64,000 nucleotides of DNA from Streptomyces monashensis (GTDB lineage: Bacteria > Actinomycetota > Actinomycetes > Streptomycetales > Streptomycetaceae): NCBI RefSeq assembly GCF_001866665.1, contig NZ_MLYO01000018.1:186001-250000 (forward strand). The letters are read 5' to 3'. The translations under genes were made by a program, and so were the position numbers. Below are positions 1-8,347 of this stretch, one piece after another. Each line of letters begins with the position of its first letter. Position 1 is the stretch's first letter. A model generated the notes under the pieces. That model was given only the letters and a program-made list of their open reading frames with translations, ran no database searches and had not been told where the DNA came from.

Positions 1-178
1 ACCAGTCCCGCACCCCGCGCTCGCGCAGCCACTCGCGCTGCATCCGCGCCGCCTCGCGCTCCGTCACACCCGGCTCCAGGCGCGCCGCGACCGCCTCCGC
101 GCACTCGTAGGCGAGGCGCTGCACCCGCCTGAACCCCCGTAGCTCCACGGAGAGTTCGCTGCTCACTGCCGTCGTCAT
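1..178 (-). CDS. M24-family metallopeptidase, N-terminal fragment (cut by window edge)
   Basis: Only the first 59 codons are inside the window; the gene runs leftward off the edge. The N-terminus begins MTTAVSSELS, continues with an FRRVQ segment and a helix rich in Ala and Glu, and ends at RERGVRDW. I recognise this from memory as the start of a Streptomyces M24 (creatinase/aminopeptidase-P fold) peptidase; none of the metal ligands is visible, so the call rests on the N-terminus alone. The ATG at 178 was chosen because the conserved segment begins there. It is divergent from the ABC operon starting at 434. Confidence 0.6.
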   Translation of the reverse strand, partial: MTTAVSSELSVELRGFRRVQRLAYECAEAVAARLEPGVTEREAARMQREWLRERGVRDW

Positions 179-245
179 GCCGCCCCGTCCCGTCGTGCCG
201 CCGACTCGACGCGTCGCCTCGTCGACTGCGGTACGCGTCCGTAAC

Positions 246-275
246 TTGACACTGGTGAATGTGACAGTTGTTAGA
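246..275 (+). promoter_or_regulatory. Possible sigma-70-type promoter ahead of the ABC operon
   Basis: A perfect -35 hexamer TTGACA is at 246-251. After 17-18 bases comes a weaker TGTTAG/GTTAGA -10. It lies in the 255-bp divergent gap between the M24 gene and the ABC operon. The -10 match is poor, so this is a suggestion only. Confidence 0.3.
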
Positions 276-433
276 GGCGGCGTCAATAGGAGGGACGGCA
301 GGCTGTGGAAAACCTGCGGTAACCCTTAGGCAGGGCATCCCTTAGGGCCCCGTAATACCTGGGACTGACACGAAGACGGCTCTGAGGTCTGACGACCGGC
401 GTGGCCCGCGTCACTACCGTCGTATGCGTGACT

Positions 434-1417
434 GTGATCGCGACCGAAAGCCTGAGCAAGCGGTTCCCCCGGGTGACCGCTCTCGACCGGCTGTCCGTGG
501 ACATCGGACCCGGTGTGACCGGACTCGTCGGTGCCAACGGCGCCGGCAAGTCCACCCTGATCAAGATCCTGCTGGGTCTGTCCCCCGCCACGGAGGGCCG
601 CGCCGAGGTGCTCGGCCTGGACGTCGCCGCCCCGTCGTCGGGCCGCGCCATCCGCGAGCGCGTCGGGTACATGCCGGAGCACGACTGCCTGCCGCCCGAC
701 GTCTCGGCCACCGAGTTCGTCGTCCACATGGCGCGCATGTCCGGCCTGCCGCCCGCCGCCGCGCGCGAGCGCACCGCGGACACCTTGCGCCACGTCGGCC
801 TGTACGAGGAGCGCTACCGCCCCATCGGCGGCTACTCCACGGGCATGAAGCAGCGGGTCAAGCTCGCCCAGGCGCTGGTGCACGATCCGGAGCTGGTCTT
901 CCTGGACGAGCCGACCAACGGTCTCGACCCGGTCGGGCGGGACGACATGCTCGGCCTGATCCGCCGCATCCACACCGACTTCGGCATCTCCGTCCTGGTC
1001 ACCTCCCATCTGCTGGGCGAGCTGGAGCGCACCTGCGACCACGTCGTCGTCATCGACGGCGGCAAGCTCCTGCGCTCCAGCTCCACCACCGACTTCACCC
1101 GGACCACGACCACCCTGGCGATCGAGGTCACCGACAGCGAGACCCACCCCGACGGCACCCGCGCGGTCCGCGAGGCGCTCCACGCGCGCGGGCTGGACAC
1201 GCGGAACGAGGGCGCCGGACTGCCCGGCGCGGGCCACATCCTGCTGCTGACCGCCGAGGGCGAGGAGACGTACGACCTCGTCCGGGACGTCGTCGCCGAC
1301 CTCGGCCTCGGCCTGGTGCGCATGGAGCAGCGCCGGCACCACATCTCCGAGGTGTTCACCGACGACGGACACAGCAGCGACGAGCAGCGGAAGGAGGCCG
1401 TCGGACATGGCGGTTGA
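434..1417 (+). CDS. ABC transporter ATP-binding protein (first pair)
   Basis: This is the ATPase subunit of an ABC-2 type exporter; it would power the permease encoded next. Visible motifs are Walker A GANGAGKST, an unusual signature GGYSTGMKQR (YSTGM in place of LSGGQ, typical of this drug/peptide-export subfamily), Walker B LVFLDEPTNGLDP and the H-loop VTSHLL. A C-terminal extension of about 100 residues follows the ATPase core. The GTG at 434 is preferred because homologues, from memory, begin at the IATESLSKRF segment; an upstream GTG at 401 is possible and neither has a clear ribosome binding site. The gene overlaps the following permease gene by 11 bases, so they are translationally coupled. 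The substrate cannot be told from sequence. Confidence 0.85.
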   Translation: MIATESLSKRFPRVTALDRLSVDIGPGVTGLVGANGAGKSTLIKILLGLSPATEGRAEVLGLDVAAPSSGRAIRERVGYMPEHDCLPPDVSATEFVVHMARMSGLPPAAARERTADTLRHVGLYEERYRPIGGYSTGMKQRVKLAQALVHDPELVFLDEPTNGLDPVGRDDMLGLIRRIHTDFGISVLVTSHLLGELERTCDHVVVIDGGKLLRSSSTTDFTRTTTTLAIEVTDSETHPDGTRAVREALHARGLDTRNEGAGLPGAGHILLLTAEGEETYDLVRDVVADLGLGLVRMEQRRHHISEVFTDDGHSSDEQRKEAVGHGG

Positions 1418-2315
1418 GCACCCCCTGCCGGCCCCGGCCGGCGACCAGACCCGCATCCACGACATCGGCTACCGCGGCTACGACGGCCCCCGCCTCGGCC
1501 GCGCCTACGCCCGCCGCTCGCTGTTCGCGCAGTCCCTGCGCGGCTCCTACGGACTCGGCCGCTCGGTGAAGTCCAAGGTGCTGCCGATGGTCCTGTTCGC
1601 GGTGATGTGCGTGCCCGCCGCCATCATGGTGGCCGTCACGGTCTTCACCAAGGCACACGAACTGCCCGTGACCTACACGCGTTACGCGATCATCATGCAG
1701 GCCGTGATCAGTCTGTACGTCGCCGCGCAGGCACCCCAGTCCGTCTCCCGCGACCTGCGCTTCAAGACCGTGCCGCTGTACTTCTCGCGGCCCATCGAGA
1801 CCGCCGACTACGTCCGCGCCAAGTTCGCGTCGCTCGCCTCGGCGATCTTCATCCTGACCGCCACTCCCCTGCTCGTGATGTATGTGGGCGCGCTGCTGGC
1901 CAAGCTGGGCTTCGCCCACCAGACGAAGGAATTCGCCGAAGGACTGGTCTCCGTGGCGCTGCTCTCCCTGCTGTTCGCCGGCATCGGCCTGGTCATCGCC
2001 GCCGTCACCCCGCGCCGGGGCTTCGGCATCGCCGCCGTGATCGCCGTGATGATCATCTCCTACGGCGCGGTCTCCACGCTCCAGGCCATCGCCAACGTGC
2101 AGAACCATTCCTCCGCCATCCCGTGGATCGGCCTGTTCTCGCCCGTCACGCTCATCGACGGCGTCCAGTCGGCCTTCCTCGGCGCGACCGCCCGCAACCC
2201 CGGCGCGATCAACCCGTCGGCCGGACAGGGCGTGGTCTACGTCCTGGTCGTGCTCGGCCTGATCGCCGGCAGCTACGGCCTGCTGATGCGCCGCTACAAG
2301 AAGGTGGGATTGTGA
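1407..2315 (+). CDS. ABC transporter permease (first pair)
   Basis: This is a 302-residue integral membrane protein with about six hydrophobic segments (for example LPMVLFAVMCVPAAIMVAVTV, AIFILTATPLLVMYVGALLA and VVYVLVVLGLIAGSYGLL) after an N-terminal cytoplasmic tail containing IGYRGYDGPRLGR. It is the membrane partner of the ATPase encoded just upstream, in an ABC-2 export complex. Its GTG-TGA junction with the next ATPase gene overlaps by 4 bases, so four genes form one operon. The substrate is unknown. Confidence 0.8.
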   Translation: MAVEHPLPAPAGDQTRIHDIGYRGYDGPRLGRAYARRSLFAQSLRGSYGLGRSVKSKVLPMVLFAVMCVPAAIMVAVTVFTKAHELPVTYTRYAIIMQAVISLYVAAQAPQSVSRDLRFKTVPLYFSRPIETADYVRAKFASLASAIFILTATPLLVMYVGALLAKLGFAHQTKEFAEGLVSVALLSLLFAGIGLVIAAVTPRRGFGIAAVIAVMIISYGAVSTLQAIANVQNHSSAIPWIGLFSPVTLIDGVQSAFLGATARNPGAINPSAGQGVVYVLVVLGLIAGSYGLLMRRYKKVGL

Positions 2316-3223
2316 CCACGCTCAGCATCGACCACGTCTCCCGCTGGTTCGGCAACGTGGTCGCCGTCAACGACATCACGATGACGATCGGCCCCGGCGT
2401 CACCGGCCTGCTCGGCCCCAACGGCGCCGGAAAGTCCACCCTGATCAACATGATGGGCGGCTTCCTCGCCCCCTCCACCGGCACGGTCACCCTCGACGGA
2501 CAGCCGGTGTGGCGCAACGAGGCCATCTACCGGCGCATCGGCATCGTCCCCGAGCGCGAGGCGATGTACGACTTCCTCACCGGCCGCGAATTCGTCGTGG
2601 CCAACGCCGAGTTGCACGGCCTGGGAGCGAGCGCGGCCCAGAAGGCCCTGGCCACGGTCGAGATGGAGTACGCGCAGGACCGGCGGATCTCGACGTACTC
2701 CAAGGGCATGCGGCAGCGCGTGAAGATGGCGAGCGCCCTCGTCCACGAGCCGTCGCTGCTCCTGCTGGACGAGCCGTTCAACGGCATGGACCCGCGCCAG
2801 CGCATGCAACTGATGGACCTGCTGCGGAAGATGGGCGACGAGGGCCGCACCGTGCTGTTCTCCTCGCACATCCTCGAAGAGGTCGAGCAGCTCGCCCGGC
2901 ACATCGAGGTCGTCGTCGCGGGCCGGCACGCGGCCAGCGGCGACTTCCGCAGGATCCGCCGCCTGATGACCGACCGCCCGCACCGCTACCTCGTCCGCTC
3001 CAGCGACGACCGCGCCCTCGCGGCCGCGCTGATCGCCGACCCCTCGACGTCCGGCATCGAGGTGGACCACAGCGAGGGCGCGCTGCGCATCCAGGCCGTC
3101 GACTTCGGCCGCTTCACCGCTCTGCTGCCGAAGGTCGCCCGTGACCACGGCATCCGGCTCCTCACGGTCTCGCCGTCCGACGAGTCCCTGGAGTCCGTCT
3201 TTTCGTACCTGGTCGCGGCGTAG
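2312..3223 (+). CDS. ABC transporter ATP-binding protein (second pair)
   Basis: This is the second ATPase of the operon, 303 residues. It has Walker A GPNGAGKST, the subfamily signature YSKGMRQRVK, Walker B LLLLDEPFNGMDP and the H-loop FSSHIL. The GTG at 2312 overlaps the stop codon of the preceding permease gene by 4 bases, which fixes the start. The C-terminal region after the ATPase fold (HRYLVRSSDD onward) is a regulatory-type domain common in these exporters. Two ATPase/permease pairs in one operon suggest a heteromeric exporter or two related exporters acting together. No regulator is encoded beside it. Confidence 0.88.
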   Translation: MTTLSIDHVSRWFGNVVAVNDITMTIGPGVTGLLGPNGAGKSTLINMMGGFLAPSTGTVTLDGQPVWRNEAIYRRIGIVPEREAMYDFLTGREFVVANAELHGLGASAAQKALATVEMEYAQDRRISTYSKGMRQRVKMASALVHEPSLLLLDEPFNGMDPRQRMQLMDLLRKMGDEGRTVLFSSHILEEVEQLARHIEVVVAGRHAASGDFRRIRRLMTDRPHRYLVRSSDDRALAAALIADPSTSGIEVDHSEGALRIQAVDFGRFTALLPKVARDHGIRLLTVSPSDESLESVFSYLVAA

Positions 3224-3233
3224 GAGGCCGAAG

Positions 3234-3953
3234 ATGTACGACCCCACCGTCGCCCGGCTCACCTACCGGGCCCTGCTCGGCCGTCGCCGGGCCCTCATCC
3301 TCGGCGCGCTGCCGCTGCTGCTGATCGTGCTCGCCGTGGCCGTGCGGGCCCTGACCGGCGCCGACGACCAGACCGCGGCCGACGTCCTCGGCGGCTTCGC
3401 GATCGCCACGATGGTGCCGATCATCGGCGTCATCGCGGGCACAGGAGCGATCGGCCCGGAGATCGACGACGGCTCCGTCGTCTACCTGCTGTCCAAGCCG
3501 CTGAAGCGGCCCACGATCATCTTCACCAAGCTGATCGTCGCCATCGCCGTGACCATGGTCTTCTCGGCGCTGCCGACCCTGATCGCGGGCCTGATCCTCA
3601 ACGGCAACGGCCAGCAGATCGCCGTCGCCTACACGGTCGCCGCGCTGGTCTCGTCCATCGCCTACTCGGCGCTGTTCCTGCTGCTCGGCACGGTCTCCCG
3701 GCACGCCGTGGTCTTCGGGCTCGTCTACGCACTGGTCTGGGAGGCGTTGTTCGGCTCCCTGGTGCCCGGTGCGCGCACGCTCAGCGTCCAGCAGTGGTCG
3801 CTGGCCGTCGCGCACAAGGTCGCCGGCGGGGACCTCGTGACCTCCACCGTGGGCCTGCCGACGGCCACGGTGCTGCTGGTCGCGGTCACCGTGCTGGCCA
3901 CCTGGTACGCGGGCCAGAAGCTGCGGGCGCTGAAGCTCGCGGGCGAGGAGTAG
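3234..3953 (+). CDS. ABC transporter permease (second pair)
   Basis: This is a 239-residue membrane protein with about six hydrophobic segments, starting with ALILGALPLLLIVLAVAVRA. The GPEIDDGSVVYLLSKPL segment matches ABC-2 permeases that follow this ATPase type. The ATG at 3234 has TAGGAGG just upstream, overlapping the stop codon of the ATPase gene 10 bases earlier. It completes the four-gene export operon 434-3953. The gene is followed by a short G+C-rich spacer and an independent small gene. Confidence 0.8.
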   Translation: MYDPTVARLTYRALLGRRRALILGALPLLLIVLAVAVRALTGADDQTAADVLGGFAIATMVPIIGVIAGTGAIGPEIDDGSVVYLLSKPLKRPTIIFTKLIVAIAVTMVFSALPTLIAGLILNGNGQQIAVAYTVAALVSSIAYSALFLLLGTVSRHAVVFGLVYALVWEALFGSLVPGARTLSVQQWSLAVAHKVAGGDLVTSTVGLPTATVLLVAVTVLATWYAGQKLRALKLAGEE

Positions 3954-4033
3954 GCCCCCCGGCGGCTTGACGGGGACTTCACACCGGTCCGGGCAAAATC
4001 AAGCAAAGCGGATGCAGGGCGAGGAGGTCGTCG

Positions 4034-4285
4034 ATGACGGAGGAGACACCGGAGAGCGACGGGCGCGGGCGGTCCGGGGGCGACGTCTGGGACGGGCCGG
4101 ACGAACTGGTCCTGGACGAGGCCTTCATACGCGGCGCCGAGACCTCCGAACCGTCCGCGCGGGCCCGGATGCTCGCCGCCCGCTGGCGTGCCGAGGAGCC
4201 GGAGCCGCAGCCATGGCGCTCCGACGAGCCGCCAGCGGGCTGGTTCTTCGGCAAGGCCCGGCGCCGCAGGTGGCGCCGCCGGTAA
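4034..4285 (+). CDS. Small acidic-to-basic conserved protein of unknown function
   Basis: This 83-residue protein has an acidic, Gly-rich N-terminal half (MTEETPESDG through DELVLDEAF) and a C-terminus that ends in arginine clusters (ARRRRWRRR). A strong ribosome binding site GAGGAGG lies 8-14 bases upstream of the ATG. There is no signal peptide or membrane segment. I recognise no domain. The central FIRGAETSEPSARARMLAARW block looks like a short amphipathic helix and may be the conserved core. It is read in the same direction as the ABC operon, 80 bases downstream. Confidence 0.6.
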   Translation: MTEETPESDGRGRSGGDVWDGPDELVLDEAFIRGAETSEPSARARMLAARWRAEEPEPQPWRSDEPPAGWFFGKARRRRWRRR

Positions 4286-4621
4286 TTCGGTGGCGCCCAA
4301 CTCGGCGGCGGGGCAGAGTGATTGTGCCCCATCCGCCGGGATCGTCCCGGCGCCGTGATCCGGGAGTGGAGGTGGGCGATGCCCATGCACGGCACTGCGC
4401 CCAGCTCCCGACAGGACAGCCCGAGGCCGGCTCCGGTGTAGCTACCCCACCGTGGAGCCACGGGAGCTGTCCGGGGCGGCCGCGAGGCGCTGCCGCTGTG
4501 GTAGGGCCGGTCTTCAGCCGGGGTTGGTCATGTCGGCGCCCCGTGTTGCAGGCTGGGCCATCCGTTCCGCCCTGCGGAACGACGGCCACAGCGGTCGGCC
4601 ACGCGGCCGCCTCCCCGGCCT
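4286..4621. other. Gene-free stretch between convergent genes
   Basis: These 336 bases separate the small rightward gene from the leftward HAD gene. Besides the hairpin at 4563-4581 I see only a weak inverted repeat around 4430-4460 (GCTCC and GGAGC arms). No reading frame here has a convincing start or protein character. Confidence 0.5.
4563..4581 (-). terminator. Candidate terminator hairpin after the HAD gene
   Basis: A perfect 8-bp stem (CGTTCCGC / GCGGAACG) with a 3-base loop lies 41 bases beyond the stop codon of the leftward HAD gene. There is no T-run, which is usual for Streptomyces hairpins. It could also act on rightward transcription. Confidence 0.45.
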
Positions 4622-5422
4622 TCAGCCCAGCAACCGCTCCAACACCACCGCGATCCCGTCGTCCTCGTTGGATGTGGTCACCTCGTCGGCCACCTCGCGC
4701 AGCGCCTCATGGGCGTTGGCCATGGCCACGCCCCGGGCGGCCCAGGCGAACATCGGGATGTCGTTGGGCATGTCGCCGAAGGCGATCGTGTCCGCGGCCT
4801 TCAGGCCCAGGCGGCGGGCCGCCAGGGACAGACCCGTGGCCTTGGAGAGGCCGAGCGGGAGCAGTTCGACGATGCCCTCGCCCGCCATGGCCACGGTGAC
4901 GAAGCCGCCGGCCGCGCGCTCGGCCGCCTGCGCCAGTTCGTCGTCGGACAGCGTCGGGTGCTGTATGTAGATCTTGTTCAGCGGGGCCGTCCAGAGGTCG
5001 GACGCGTCCGTGAAGGGGATCGCGGGCAGCGCGCCCGTGACCGCGTAGCCCGGCCCGACCAGCACATCGCCGTCCAGGCCGTCCCGGCTCGCCGCCAGGT
5101 ACAGCGGACCCACCTCGGCCTCGATCTTGGCCAGGGCGACACCCGCCAGCTGACGGTCCAGGGTGACCGAGGTCAGCAGGCGGTGCGCGCCGGCGTCGTA
5201 GACCTGCGCGCCCTGGCCGCAGACGGCGAGGCCGTCGTAGCCGAGGTCGTCCAGGATGTGCCGGGTCCAGGGGACGGCGCGGCCGGTGACGACGATGTGG
5301 GCCGCGCCCGCCGCGGTGGCCGCGGCGAGCGCGTCACGGGTGCGCTGCGAGACCGACTCGTCGGAGCGCAGGAGCGTTCCGTCGAGGTCGGTCGCGATCA
5401 GCCGGTACGCAAAGCCGGTCAC
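4622..5422 (-). CDS. HAD-superfamily Cof-type hydrolase
   Basis: This is a 266-residue haloacid-dehalogenase phosphatase of the Cof/SupH type, probably acting on small phosphorylated metabolites. Motif I is ATDLDGTLL near the N-terminus (nucleophile Asp and the acid/base Asp two residues on), motif II is VVTGR, a lysine lies at LSKATG, and motif IV is [11 protein letters not shown]. The segment between motifs II and III is the C2-type cap. The GTG at 5422 overlaps the serS stop codon by 4 bases, so it is translationally coupled behind serS. A longer upstream frame exists but carries no conserved residues. Confidence 0.9.
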   Translation of the reverse strand: MTGFAYRLIATDLDGTLLRSDESVSQRTRDALAAATAAGAAHIVVTGRAVPWTRHILDDLGYDGLAVCGQGAQVYDAGAHRLLTSVTLDRQLAGVALAKIEAEVGPLYLAASRDGLDGDVLVGPGYAVTGALPAIPFTDASDLWTAPLNKIYIQHPTLSDDELAQAAERAAGGFVTVAMAGEGIVELLPLGLSKATGLSLAARRLGLKAADTIAFGDMPNDIPMFAWAARGVAMANAHEALREVADEVTTSNEDDGIAVVLERLLG

Positions 5423-6696
5423 TGCGCGGCCGGCTCCAGGACCTCGCGGCCGCCCAGGTAGGGGCGCAGCACCTCGGGGACCCGGACGGAGCCGTCGGCC
5501 AGCTGGTGGTTCTCCAGGATCGCCACGATCGTGCGCGGTACGGCGCACAGCGTGCCGTTGAGCGTGGCGAGCGGCTTGACCTGCTTGCCGTCACGCATGC
5601 GGATCGACAGCCGGCGGGACTGGAACTCGGTGCAGTCCGACGTCGAGGTCAGCTCGCGGTACTTGCCCTGGGTCGGGATCCACGCCTCGCAGTCGTACTT
5701 GCGGGCGGCCGAGGAGCCGAGGTCGGCGGAGGCGACGTCGATCACGCGGAACGGCAGCTCCAGCGAGGTCAGCCACTGCTTCTCCCACTCCAGCAGGCGC
5801 TGGTGCTCATTGCGGGAGTCCTCGGGGTCGACGTACGAGAACATCTCGACCTTGTCGAACTGGTGCACCCGGAAGATGCCCCGGGTGTCCTTTCCGTGCG
5901 AGCCGGCCTCGCGGCGGAAGCAGGGCGAGAAGCCCGCGTACCGCAGCGGCAGCCGGTCGGCGTCGATGATCTCGTCCATGTGGTACGCCGCGAGCGCGAC
6001 CTCGGAGGTGCCGACCAGGTACAGGTCGTCCTTGTCGAGGTGGTAGACGTCCTGGGCCGCCTGGCCGAGGAAGCCGGTGCCCGCCATGGACTGGGGGCGG
6101 ACGAGGGCCGGCACGAGCATGGGGGTGAAGCCCGCGGCCGTGGCCTGGGCCATCGCCGCGTTCACCAGGGCCAGCTCCAGCAGGGCGCCGACACCGGTGA
6201 GGAAGTAGAAGCGGGAGCCGGAGACCTTGGCGCCGCGCTCCACGTCGATCGCGCCGAGCAGCTGGCCCAGCTCCAGGTGGTCCTTGGGCTCGAAGCCCTC
6301 GGCACCGAAGTCGCGGATCGTGCCGTGCGTCTCCAGCGTGACGAAGTCCTCCTCGCCGCCGACGGGCACGTCGGGGTGGACGAGGTTGCCGAGCCGGAGC
6401 AGCAGCTCCTGGGTCTCGGCGTCGGCCGCGTCGCGGTCGGCGTCGGCGGCCTTGACGTCGGCGGCGAGCTGGCCGGCCTTCTTCAGCAGCTCGGCCTTCT
6501 CGTCGCCGGTGGCCTTGGGGATCAGCTTGCCGAGCTGCTTCTGCTCGGCGCGCAGCTCGTCGAAGCGGACGCCGGAGGACCTGCGCCGCTCGTCGGCAGA
6601 CAGGAGGGAGTCGACGAGCGCGACATCCTCTCCACGGGCGCGCTGGGACGCGCGCACACGGTCGGGGTCCTCACGAAGCAGGCGAAGGTCAATCAC
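5419..6696 (-). CDS. serS: Seryl-tRNA synthetase
   Basis: This cytoplasmic enzyme charges tRNA-Ser with serine. The 425-residue length is standard. The N-terminal [14 protein letters not shown] begins the two-helix coiled-coil arm (about residues 25-105) that grips the long variable arm of tRNA-Ser. The class II core follows, with motif 2 [21 protein letters not shown] and motif 3 around [16 protein letters not shown]. The GTG at 6696 was chosen because family members begin with (M)IDLRLL. The adjoining HAD gene overlaps its end by 4 bases. The long upstream region holds the DnaA-box cluster rather than an obvious T-box leader. Two tRNA-Ser genes are also in this window. Confidence 0.97.
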   Translation of the reverse strand: MIDLRLLREDPDRVRASQRARGEDVALVDSLLSADERRRSSGVRFDELRAEQKQLGKLIPKATGDEKAELLKKAGQLAADVKAADADRDAADAETQELLLRLGNLVHPDVPVGGEEDFVTLETHGTIRDFGAEGFEPKDHLELGQLLGAIDVERGAKVSGSRFYFLTGVGALLELALVNAAMAQATAAGFTPMLVPALVRPQSMAGTGFLGQAAQDVYHLDKDDLYLVGTSEVALAAYHMDEIIDADRLPLRYAGFSPCFRREAGSHGKDTRGIFRVHQFDKVEMFSYVDPEDSRNEHQRLLEWEKQWLTSLELPFRVIDVASADLGSSAARKYDCEAWIPTQGKYRELTSTSDCTEFQSRRLSIRMRDGKQVKPLATLNGTLCAVPRTIVAILENHQLADGSVRVPEVLRPYLGGREVLEPAAQ

Positions 6697-6776
6697 GAGG
6701 CCAAGGCTACCGGTGCGGGCTCGTCGCTCACGAATCACTATTCCGTGGAGTTCCGATGCGCCACAATTTGTCACTT

Positions 6777-6806
6777 ACGTTCCGTTATGAACGAATTGCG
6801 GAACGT
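6777..6806. repeat. Inverted repeat upstream of serS
   Basis: Two perfect 8-bp arms (ACGTTCCG at 6777-6784 and CGGAACGT at 6799-6806) flank a 14-base A+T-rich spacer, about 80 bases upstream of the serS start. It may be a regulator-binding site or a leader hairpin; nothing in the sequence decides between these. Confidence 0.4.
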
Positions 6807-6883
6807 GTCGGAACTGGTCAAGGGAAAGTGTCTCACTCCCTGGGACGGAGCACGCCTCCGGCGTCGGGTTGACCGGAATCCCT

Positions 6884-7222
6884 TGTGGAGAACGGGACTT
6901 CACAGCCGTGCTGTCCACAGGAATCCACACCCTCCCGAGAGTTATCCACAGGCTGTGTGGAAGATCTGTGGACTTCGGAATTGATCACTCCGGAACTTCC
7001 TGGCTGAGTGAAGAATTCCCAGGACAAACCTGGGTGACACCCACTTTCGGTGGAAAGCGGTCGCTCCAAAAGATGAATCAAAGGAAACGGGTGGACGAAG
7101 GGTGAGGCGCGGACCGATGGCCGCATCGGGGATGTGAGGGACGATTTGTCGACCGACTCATGCGCCCCTGTCGACTTGTCCCCAGGTCGAGAAGCGGACC
7201 TGTGGATAACTTCTGTGGATAA
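6884..7222. promoter_or_regulatory. Cluster of DnaA boxes
   Basis: Three perfect TTATCCACA 9-mers occur: 6942-6950 (+), 7201-7209 (-) and 7214-7222 (-). Two further matches to the relaxed Streptomyces consensus are CTGTCCACA at 6911-6919 (+) and TTCTCCACA at 6884-6892 (-). Weaker TCCACA-containing copies lie at 6921-6929, 6956-6964 and 6967-6975. This density outside oriC points to a DnaA-titrating or DnaA-regulated site. Such clusters outside oriC have been reported in Streptomyces, but I cannot confirm that this is one of them. Confidence 0.75.
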
Positions 7223-7275
7223 CGATGATGTGCAGGTAGGACTGGCTGGAAACGGGCCACGACGGGTCCCGCGGC

Positions 7276-7292
7276 CTGATCGGCCCGATCAG
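7276..7292 (-). terminator. Hairpin overlapping the pheA stop codon
   Basis: Perfect 8-bp arms CTGATCGG (7276-7283) and CCGATCAG (7285-7292) are separated by one base. The right arm includes the pheA stop codon. With a one-base loop the stem must open at the top. It may help end pheA transcription. Confidence 0.3.
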
Positions 7293-8221
7293 AACCGGCC
7301 GTCCTGGCAGCGCGCCACCCAGTCCGAAGCGGCCATGAACTCCTCGTCCGAGGCCCATGCCGGCGTCGGCCGGGCCTCGGACGACGTGATGTCCGCGCGA
7401 GGGTAGGAGCCCAGGAAGCGCACCTGGAGGCAGATCCGCTTCAGCCCCATCAACGCCTCCGCCATCCGCCGGTCGGAGATATGGCCCTCCGCGTCGATGC
7501 AGAAGCAGTAGTTGCCGATCCCGGCCCCGGTCGGCCGGGACTGGAGCAGCATGAGGTTGATCCCGCGCGAGGCGAACTCGCCGAGCAGGTCGCGCAGGCC
7601 GCCGGGGTGGTCGTCGCGCTGCCACAGCACCACCGAGGTCTTGTCGGCACCGGTCGGCGCGGCGGGCCGGGCCGGGCGGCCGACCAGCACGAACCGGGTC
7701 TGCGCGTTCTCCGCGTCGTGGATCTCGGTCTCCAGGGCCACCAGGCCGTACCGGGCGGCGGCGAACTCGCCCGCGAACGCGGCGTCGTAGCGGCCCTCCT
7801 GGACCAGGCGGGCGGCGTCCGCATTGGAGGCGGCCGACTCCCAGACCGCGTCCGGGAGGTGCGTGCGCAGCCAGTTGCGCACCTGCGGCTGGGCCGCCGG
7901 GTGGGCGGAGACAGTCTTGATGTCGGTGAGCTTCGTGCCGGGCCGGACCAGCAGCGCGAAGGTGATCGAGAGCAGCACCTCGCGGTAGATGGTCAGCGGT
8001 TCACCCGCGACCAGCTCGTCCAGGGTGGTGGTGATGCCGCCCTCGACGGAGTTCTCGATCGGCACGAACGCGGCCTCGGCCTCGCCCGCCCGCACCGCGT
8101 CCAGCGCGGACTGCACCGACACGTACGGGATCAGCTCCCGGGTGGCCGCTTCCGGGAGTGTCTGCAGGGCGACTTCGGTGAAGGTGCCCTCGGGGCCGAG
8201 ATACGCATAGCTCGCTGGCAT
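7289..8221 (-). CDS. pheA: Prephenate dehydratase
   Basis: This is a monofunctional prephenate dehydratase (310 residues) that converts prephenate to phenylpyruvate in phenylalanine biosynthesis. The catalytic domain starts at AYLGPEGTFTEVAL and includes PIENSVEG and the conserved AQTRFVLVG motif that holds the catalytic Thr. A C-terminal ACT domain begins at about residue 205 (TSVVLWQRDDHPGGLRDLL) and contains LLQSRPT, the Phe-binding region used for feedback control. The ATG at 8221 was chosen because PASYAYLGPEG is the usual N-terminus. It lies 126 bases after the dtpA stop codon and reads in the same direction. Confidence 0.95.
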   Translation of the reverse strand: MPASYAYLGPEGTFTEVALQTLPEAATRELIPYVSVQSALDAVRAGEAEAAFVPIENSVEGGITTTLDELVAGEPLTIYREVLLSITFALLVRPGTKLTDIKTVSAHPAAQPQVRNWLRTHLPDAVWESAASNADAARLVQEGRYDAAFAGEFAAARYGLVALETEIHDAENAQTRFVLVGRPARPAAPTGADKTSVVLWQRDDHPGGLRDLLGEFASRGINLMLLQSRPTGAGIGNYCFCIDAEGHISDRRMAEALMGLKRICLQVRFLGSYPRADITSSEARPTPAWASDEEFMAASDWVARCQDGRF

Positions 8222-8347
8222 GTCCCTCACCCTAGTGGCCGCGGGCCGCCCCGGCCCGGCCGTCTCACGAGAGCCACTCGACCGGATGGTTTGAACCGGG
8301 AAAGCCCAGTAAAACCGGTAAACCCCGTAACCTCGCCGAATTCCGGG

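Larger units (their letters stand above)
6697..7275. other. Long intergenic region upstream of serS
   Basis: About 580 bases carry no gene. The region is clearly less G+C-rich than its surroundings. It contains the serS promoter region, an inverted repeat at 6777-6806 and the DnaA-box cluster 6884-7222. Short reading frames here look random, lacking ribosome binding sites and Streptomyces codon bias. Confidence 0.7.

Noticed and set aside
303..311. TGTGGAAAA as a DnaA box
   Set aside because: The complement TTTTCCACA deviates from the consensus and stands alone.
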